Notes under the pieces: model-generated
The model's database searches: none
Seen by the model: only the letters and a program-made list of their open reading frames with translations
What the model was told of the DNA's origin: nothing
Made by a program: the position numbers and the translations under genes
Assembly: GCF_014639315.1 (NCBI RefSeq)
Contig: NZ_BMFY01000010.1
Coordinates: 62,001 to 126,000, forward strand
Origin: Sediminivirga luteola
GTDB taxonomy: Bacteria; Actinomycetota; Actinomycetes; Actinomycetales; Brevibacteriaceae
DNA: 64,000 bases
Reading direction: 5' to 3'
Shown here: piece by piece, positions 57,204 through 64,000 of the stretch
Position numbering within the stretch: position 1 is the stretch's first letter
How the letters are laid out: each line of letters starts with the position of its first letter

Positions 57204-57276
57204 TGGAGGTAACGGGACTCGAACCCGTAACCCCCTGCTTGCAAAGCAGGTGCGCTACCAATTGCGCCATACCCCC
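57204..57276 (-). tRNA. tRNA-Ala (TGC)
   Basis: 73 bases. Acceptor stem GGGGGTA pairs with TACCTCC (one G-U), discriminator A. The anticodon loop CTTTGCAAG has anticodon TGC. The T arm has GGGTTCGAGTCCC. The 3' CCA is not encoded. Confidence 0.97.
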
Positions 57277-57298
57277 GTGGGTCCCGCCGGACAGCGGA

Positions 57299-57418
57299 TC
57301 AGATCTGATCCGTGGCTTGCGCCCAGCGCTCCTGGACCGCCTTCGTGTCGCGGCGGGCCTTGAGGAACACGGCCACTCCGATTCCCGTCAGCGTGACAGC
57401 TGCCAGCCATCGTTTCAT
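57299..57418 (-). CDS. DLW-39-family small peptide (39 aa)
   Basis: A 39-residue single-helix peptide: MKRWLAAVTLTGIGVAVFL as the membrane segment, then KARRDTKAVQERWAQATDQI. It matches the DLW-39 family of actinobacteria, tiny proteins encoded next to the tRNA-Ile/Ala genes and ending in a DLWAEATD-like motif. Here ERWAQATD replaces the name-giving DLW. GGAAGGGAG precedes the ATG. It lies between tRNA-Ile and tRNA-Ala on the same strand. No function is known for the family. Confidence 0.8.
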   Translation of the reverse strand: MKRWLAAVTLTGIGVAVFLKARRDTKAVQERWAQATDQI

Positions 57419-57447
57419 GGAAGCTCCCTTCCGACGATGGTCCCGCG

Positions 57448-57521
57448 TGGGCGTACCAGGACTTGAACCTGGGACCTTCACATTATCAGTGTGACGCTCT
57501 AACCGCCTGAGCTATACGCCC
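57448..57521 (-). tRNA. tRNA-Ile (GAT)
   Basis: 74 bases. Acceptor stem GGGCGTA pairs with TACGCCC, discriminator A. The anticodon stem-loop CACACTGATAATGTG has anticodon GAT. D and T arms are normal. CCA is not encoded. It follows the DUF3566 gene as in other actinobacterial origin regions. Confidence 0.97.
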
Positions 57522-57595
57522 GTGTTCCGGGGCTGACCCGAGGAACCAATATACCCAAGGTCCTGCAGGAACGCCAACCCGGGACAAGGCCGCCG

Positions 57596-58243
57596 TTACT
57601 CGTCCTTCAGCGTGAGGCTGAAGCCGTTCACCATCGACGATCCGATATTGTAGAGGATGGACAGCAGCGTGGACAGGGCGGTCATCAGGATGACGTTCAC
57701 CACCGCCAGGATCACCCCGACCGACAGCACCCGGCCGAGGCTGAACAAGCCGATGACCCGCTCGGCGGACTCGGTTCCGGCGAGTTCCCGCAGGGTGGCT
57801 TCCATGGAGTCCATCACGCCGGTCATCTGCAGCACGAGCCACAGCACGAAGAACGCCACCACCGTGGCGATGCCGAGCGCCACGGACATCAGGAACGACA
57901 TCTTCATGACCGACCAGGAGTCGATCTTGGCCACCGTGAGGCGCACCGTCCTGGGGCCCTTGCGTTTGGCCGAGCCGGACATCTTCACGCCCGCCGAGCT
58001 GGTCTTGACCTGGCTGGCCTCAGCCCGGTCGAACGCATCGGTCATCTGGGCGGAGCCGCTGGCCGGCGCCGGGGGCTGGCTCGGCGGCCGTGCCGGGGTC
58101 TCCGGAGCACCCGCATAATCGCTCGGGTTCTCCTCGGTTGCCGGAGCACTCCCGCCTGCCGTCAGGCGGGTGGAGCCACTGGACGCACGGAGCGTCTTGG
58201 TCGGCTTGGGAAGATCGGTGCTCGGCTCAGAGTGTGAACTCAC
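57596..58243 (-). CDS. DUF3566 transmembrane protein
   Basis: A 215-residue protein: a disordered Pro/Ala/Ser-rich first half, [38 protein letters not shown] as the first helix region, a middle loop and a second helix [36 protein letters not shown]. This is the DUF3566 family always found next to gyrA in actinobacteria. Its GTGA start overlaps the gyrA stop by four bases, so it is translated by coupling. The role is unknown; a membrane link of gyrase or division is speculation. Confidence 0.92.
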   Translation of the reverse strand: MSSHSEPSTDLPKPTKTLRASSGSTRLTAGGSAPATEENPSDYAGAPETPARPPSQPPAPASGSAQMTDAFDRAEASQVKTSSAGVKMSGSAKRKGPRTVRLTVAKIDSWSVMKMSFLMSVALGIATVVAFFVLWLVLQMTGVMDSMEATLRELAGTESAERVIGLFSLGRVLSVGVILAVVNVILMTALSTLLSILYNIGSSMVNGFSLTLKDE

Positions 58244-60957
58244 TGTTCTCCTTCGTCCGCATCCGCCTCAGGAACGTCGGAATTGTCCATGGCGGCCGGT
58301 GACGACGATTCTACAACTTCGTCGACGCTAGCACCCGGACCGTCGGCGTGCGTAGCCTCCCCCTGCTCGCCGGTCAGCTCACCGCCCACCGGATCGCCCG
58401 TCGCACCGCCCTCCGCGGCGTCCTCTTCGGCCTCGATCTGGTCCTCGACCGCTGCCGGGCCGCGGGTGACCTCGATGATGCGGTCCTTCTTGCCGGGCTT
58501 GGCGAAGACCACTCCCATCGTGTTGCGGCCCTTGGCCGGCACCTCACTGGCCCGTGAGCGCACCACCATGCCGGACTCCATCACCACGAGCACCTCTTCG
58601 TCCTCCGTGACGATGAGCCCGCCGGCCAGATCGCCGCGCTCCTCGGTCACCTTGGCGACCTTGATGCCCAGGCCTCCGCGGCCCTGCACCCGGTACTCCT
58701 CGACGGGCGTGCGCTTGGCGTAGCCACCCGCGGTGACGACGAACACGTAGCTGTCCGGCCGCACCACGTCCATGGCCAGCAGGGTGTCGTCCTCACGGAA
58801 CTTCATGCCGGTGACGCCGGACGTGGCTCGGCCCATCGGGCGAAGCGCCTCGTCGCTGGCGGTGAACCGCACGGACTGACCGTGACGGGAGATCAGCAGC
58901 AGGTCGTCCTCGCCGGAGACCAGCCGCGCAGACACCAGCTCATCCGGAGTGCCCTCCGCCGTCTCTCGCAGGTTGATCGCGATGACGCCGCCGGTGCGGT
59001 TGGAGTCGTACTCAGCCAGGCGGGTCTTCTTCACCAGACCGGCCTTCGTGGCCAGCACCAGGAACGGCTGCTCCTCGTAATCGGAGATGGACAGTACCTG
59101 CGCGATGGTCTCGCCCGGCTGGAACGCCAGCAGGTTCGCCACGTGCTGGCCCTTCGAGTCGCGGCCTCCCTCGGGCAGATCGTAGGCCTTGGTGCGGTAG
59201 ACCCGGCCCATATTGGTGAAGAACAGCAGCCAGTTGTGGGTGGAGGTGACGAAGAAGTGGTCCACGACGTCGTCGCCCCGCAGAGTCGCCCCGCGCACGC
59301 CCTTGCCGCCGCGATGCTGCGCGCGGTACGCATCGGTGCGGGTCCGCTTGGCGTAACCGCCGCGCGTGATCGTGATGACGACCTCTTCCTCTGGGATGAG
59401 GTCCTCCATCGACACGTCCCCGTCGAAACCGGCCAGGATCCTGGTGCGGCGCTCGTCCCCGTACCGCGTGACGACCTCGTCCAGTTCCTCCGAGACGATC
59501 TCCCGCTGCCGTGCGGGCGTCTCGAGGATATGGTGGTACTCCTTGATCATCTCCTCGATCCGGTTGGCCTCTTCCTGGATCTTCAACCGCTCCAGGGCCG
59601 CCAGGCGGCGCAGCTGCAGATCGAGGATCGCGTTGGCCTGGACCTCGTCGACGTCCAGCAGCTCCATCAGGCCCGAGCGGGCTTCCTCGGAGCTCGGGGA
59701 ACGGCGGATCAGCGCGATGACCTCGTCCAGGGCGTCCAGGGCACGCAGGTAACCGCGCAGGATGTGGGCGCGTTCCTCCGCCTTGCGCAGCCGGAAACGG
59801 GTCCGGCGGATGATGACGTCGATCTGGTGCTGCACCCACAGCCGCAGGAAGGCGTCGATGCTGAGCGTGCGCGGGACGTTGTCCACCAGCGCGAGCATGT
59901 TCGCGGAGAAGTTCTCCTGCAGCTGGGTGTGTTTGTACAGGTTGTTCAGCACGACCTTGGGCACGGCGTCGCGCTTGAGCACGATCACCAGGCGCTGGCC
60001 GGTACGGCCGGAGGATTCGTCGCGCAGATCCGCGATGCCCGCGACTTTGCCGTCCTTCGTGTACGAGGCGATCTTGGCGGCCAGGGCATCGGGGTTGACC
60101 TGGTAGGGCAGCTCGGTGACGACCAGGCAGGTGCGGCCCTGGATCTCCTCGACCTCCACCACGGCACGCTGGGTGATGGAGCCGCGGCCGGTGCGGTACG
60201 CCTCCTCGATGCCCTTGCGGCCGAGCACGGTGGCGCCGTTGGGGAAGTCGGGGCCCTTGATGATGCCCAGCAGCGCCTCCAGCGCCTCTTCCTTGGACGC
60301 TTCCGGATGCTGCAGCAGCCACTGGGCGCCGGCGGCGACCTCGCGCAGATTGTGCGGCGGGATGTTGGTGGCCATGCCGACGGCGATGCCCGCCGAACCG
60401 TTCACCAGCAGGTTGGGGAACCGGCTGGGAAGGTAGACCGGCTCCTTGCTCTTGCCGTCGTAGTTGTCCTGGAAGTCGACGGTGTCCTCTTCGATGTCCC
60501 GGACCATCTCCATGGACAGCGGCGCCATCCGGCACTCGGTGTACCGGGGCGCTGCGGCGCCGTCGTTGCCGGCCGAGCCGAAGTTGCCCTGACCCTGGAT
60601 GAGCGGGTAGCGCATCGCCCAGGGCTGGACCAGGCGGACCAGGGCGTCGTAGATGGCGGAGTCACCGTGCGGGTGGTACTGGCCCATCACATCGCCGACG
60701 ACGCGGGAGCACTTGTTGAAGGAGCGGTCCGGCCGGTACCCGCCGTCGTACATGGCGTAGAGCACGCGCCGGTGGACCGGCTTGAGACCGTCCCTCACGT
60801 CCGGCAGCGCACGGCCGACGATGACGCTCATCGCGTAATCCAGGTACGACCGCTGCATCTCCAGCTTCAGGTCGACCTGCTCCACGCGGCCGGCCACCAC
60901 CGGGGCGCTGTTCTCGGCGGCGTCATCGGACGCGGGGGTGTTGTTCTCCTCGGCCAC
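58240..60957 (-). CDS. gyrA: DNA gyrase subunit A
   Basis: A 905-residue GyrA. The winged-helix core has [26 protein letters not shown]. The quinolone-determining region is [19 protein letters not shown] with the susceptible-type Ser and Asp. The catalytic Tyr is in APRYTECR. The C-terminal beta-pinwheel includes the GyrA box near [10 protein letters not shown] (residue ~550). The last ~70 residues are an acidic, disordered tail. With GyrB it introduces negative supercoils. It starts 106 bases after the gyrB stop and is coupled to the DUF3566 gene. Confidence 0.98.
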   Translation of the reverse strand: MAEENNTPASDDAAENSAPVVAGRVEQVDLKLEMQRSYLDYAMSVIVGRALPDVRDGLKPVHRRVLYAMYDGGYRPDRSFNKCSRVVGDVMGQYHPHGDSAIYDALVRLVQPWAMRYPLIQGQGNFGSAGNDGAAAPRYTECRMAPLSMEMVRDIEEDTVDFQDNYDGKSKEPVYLPSRFPNLLVNGSAGIAVGMATNIPPHNLREVAAGAQWLLQHPEASKEEALEALLGIIKGPDFPNGATVLGRKGIEEAYRTGRGSITQRAVVEVEEIQGRTCLVVTELPYQVNPDALAAKIASYTKDGKVAGIADLRDESSGRTGQRLVIVLKRDAVPKVVLNNLYKHTQLQENFSANMLALVDNVPRTLSIDAFLRLWVQHQIDVIIRRTRFRLRKAEERAHILRGYLRALDALDEVIALIRRSPSSEEARSGLMELLDVDEVQANAILDLQLRRLAALERLKIQEEANRIEEMIKEYHHILETPARQREIVSEELDEVVTRYGDERRTRILAGFDGDVSMEDLIPEEEVVITITRGGYAKRTRTDAYRAQHRGGKGVRGATLRGDDVVDHFFVTSTHNWLLFFTNMGRVYRTKAYDLPEGGRDSKGQHVANLLAFQPGETIAQVLSISDYEEQPFLVLATKAGLVKKTRLAEYDSNRTGGVIAINLRETAEGTPDELVSARLVSGEDDLLLISRHGQSVRFTASDEALRPMGRATSGVTGMKFREDDTLLAMDVVRPDSYVFVVTAGGYAKRTPVEEYRVQGRGGLGIKVAKVTEERGDLAGGLIVTEDEEVLVVMESGMVVRSRASEVPAKGRNTMGVVFAKPGKKDRIIEVTRGPAAVEDQIEAEEDAAEGGATGDPVGGELTGEQGEATHADGPGASVDEVVESSSPAAMDNSDVPEADADEGEQ

Positions 60958-61063
60958 TCTCTACTCCAGTCGTCATATGCGAGTCAGTTCGGATGCGGCG
61001 CCGGTGCGGGCGCTGCGCGGGCGATAGACCGCCGCAGAGCGGCGAACGGGTGCCCGTGAGAGG

Positions 61064-63229
<2,166 letters not shown>

Positions 63230-63248
63230 TCAGCGCCGTCTGGACGAT

Positions 63249-63791
63249 TCACCCATAGGTGTCCCGGGGGCCTCGCATCCCCGGTGCGCGCAGCCGGCCC
63301 TTCCGCCAGCTCCGCTGATGCGGTCCCAGCACCCGGATGTGGTCCACCACACCGGGACCCAGTTCCTCGGCCAGCCGCTGCTTGATCTGAGGCACGAACG
63401 TCTCGAGCTCCTTGGCCCAGGCGGTGGAGGAGGCACGCAGCACGAGCGTCGGGCGGTCGAACGTCTCCGGTGTGCAGTGATCGGCAATCTGCGGCCCGAC
63501 GATCTCACCCCACCGTCCCATCAGCGCACCCACCGTCAGGGAGGTCTTCCACCCGGATCTGCGCACGATGCCGTTCAGCACACCGCCCAGCAGCGCCGGG
63601 TCCCGGCTGTGCGCGCCGGCGGAGGAGTGCACCGCGACCGGCGGCTTGCGGGTGGTTCGCCGGTAACTGCGGGTGTCGGGCTCCCCGAACTGCGCCGCCA
63701 TCCGTCGGGCGCGCTCGAGCGCCAGCGCCGGAAGCACCGAGTCCTCCGGTGACCAGGATCTTTCCGTCCCTTCCATGGCGTCCTCAGGCAT
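63249..63791 (-). CDS. DciA-like replication protein (DUF721)
   Basis: A 180-residue protein with a disordered N-terminal half and a DUF721 domain (about 80-160): [49 protein letters not shown], followed by [12 protein letters not shown]721/DciA proteins act at loading or operating the replicative helicase DnaB in bacteria without DnaC. The start at 63791 overlaps the recF stop by eight bases; an ATG at 63776 is an alternative with GAGGA upstream. Its position between recF and gyrB is the standard actinobacterial place. Confidence 0.92.
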   Translation of the reverse strand: MPEDAMEGTERSWSPEDSVLPALALERARRMAAQFGEPDTRSYRRTTRKPPVAVHSSAGAHSRDPALLGGVLNGIVRRSGWKTSLTVGALMGRWGEIVGPQIADHCTPETFDRPTLVLRASSTAWAKELETFVPQIKQRLAEELGPGVVDHIRVLGPHQRSWRKGRLRAPGMRGPRDTYG

Positions 63792-64000
63792 CGGCGACCC
63801 CGCCGGGAATCACCTGCACCCGCCGGCCGCCCAGTTCCTCCGGCAGATCCTCCTCCACGGCCGCGGTGATCAGGAGCTGCTCGGCATCGGCGACCAGGGC
63901 CGCCAAGCGGGCGCGCCGATGCCGGTCCAGCTCGGCGAAGACGTCGTCGAGGATCAGCACCGGCCAGTCATGCGGGTCGGGCGAGTCGGCCTTGTGCAGT
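63784..64000 (-). CDS. recF: DNA repair and replication protein RecF, C-terminal end
   Basis: Only the last 72 residues are in the window; the gene continues off the right edge. [23 protein letters not shown] is the Walker B and D-loop part of the RecF ABC-type ATPase, followed by [13 protein letters not shown]. RecF helps load RecA at gaps. The stop overlaps dciA by eight bases. Gene order predicts dnaN and dnaA to the right. Confidence 0.93.
   Translation of the reverse strand, partial: LHKADSPDPHDWPVLILDDVFAELDRHRRARLAALVADAEQLLITAAVEEDLPEELGGRRVQVIPGGVADA

Noticed and set aside
57204-57521. tRNA genes as integration site of a genomic island
   Set aside because: I found no integrase gene and no second copy of a tRNA 3' end at the other border; the accessory block also carries no phage or plasmid genes.
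58240-60957. Quinolone-resistance change in GyrA
   Set aside because: The determining region reads GDSAIYD, with the susceptible-type Ser and Asp.

Overview
This is a GC-rich (roughly two-thirds G+C by eye) chromosomal segment of an actinobacterium, most likely of the order Micrococcales. The evidence is the replication-origin gene order on both flanks: recF, dciA, gyrB, gyrA, a DUF3566 gene, tRNA-Ile, a DLW-39-type peptide gene and tRNA-Ala on the right; pbpA, pknA, pknB, a class E sortase, a DUF881 gene, crgA, a rhomboid protease and a cyclophilin on the left. dnaN, dnaA and oriC should lie just beyond the right end. I cannot name the genus.

Layout. 0-10.5 kb: the cell-wall and division cluster (partial transpeptidase, two membrane Ser/Thr kinases with PASTA domains, glutamine amidotransferase, tiny membrane peptide, sortase, DUF881 protein), then divergently crgA and a YczE-type membrane protein, a gene-free stretch with DnaA-box-like sites, and rhomboid plus cyclophilin genes. 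10.6-15.2 kb: a membrane-anchored helical protein, a small membrane protein, a MarR regulator translationally coupled to an EntS-like exporter, and a DUF4349 lipoprotein. 15.2-24.3 kb: a tight seven-gene operon joining a peptide-type ABC importer to two flavin-dependent monooxygenase-type proteins and an acyl-CoA-dehydrogenase-like monooxygenase, probably for organosulfur or similar scavenging. 24.7-31.0 kb: two large LPRTG-anchored, Pro/Thr/Glu-repeat surface proteins with a lipoprotein gene between them. 31.3-33.8 kb: a large ATP-binding LuxR regulator.

34-41.4 kb: a gamma-glutamylation catabolic cluster (GntR/FadR regulator, amino-acid/amine permease, glutamine-synthetase-like ligase, gamma-glutamyl hydrolase, aldehyde dehydrogenase, SDR) whose two main promoters share almost the same sequence. 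41.7-45 kb: a third LPRTG surface protein, and a SatD-family protein with a membrane partner behind paired inverted repeats. 45-50 kb: a flavin oxidoreductase coupled to a GH13 trehalose-synthase-like enzyme, two small membrane proteins, a GlxA/AraC regulator and an enoyl-CoA hydratase-like protein. 50.3-54.4 kb: a tryptophan-to-anthranilate operon (kynA, kynU, a PaaX-type regulator and a formamidase-like hydrolase). 54.5-57.1 kb: an iron-box-controlled siderophore-binding lipoprotein, a probably truncated XRE regulator and a Fic protein behind an AT-rich perfect palindrome. 57.2-64 kb: tRNAs and gyrase genes.

The best candidates for something under-described are the SatD plus membrane-protein pair, which retains sequence features resembling nucleotidyl cyclases; the shared promoter/operator block of the gamma-glutamylation cluster; and a structured leader upstream of the ABC-monooxygenase operon. 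Several regulators appear to be translated from leaderless transcripts.
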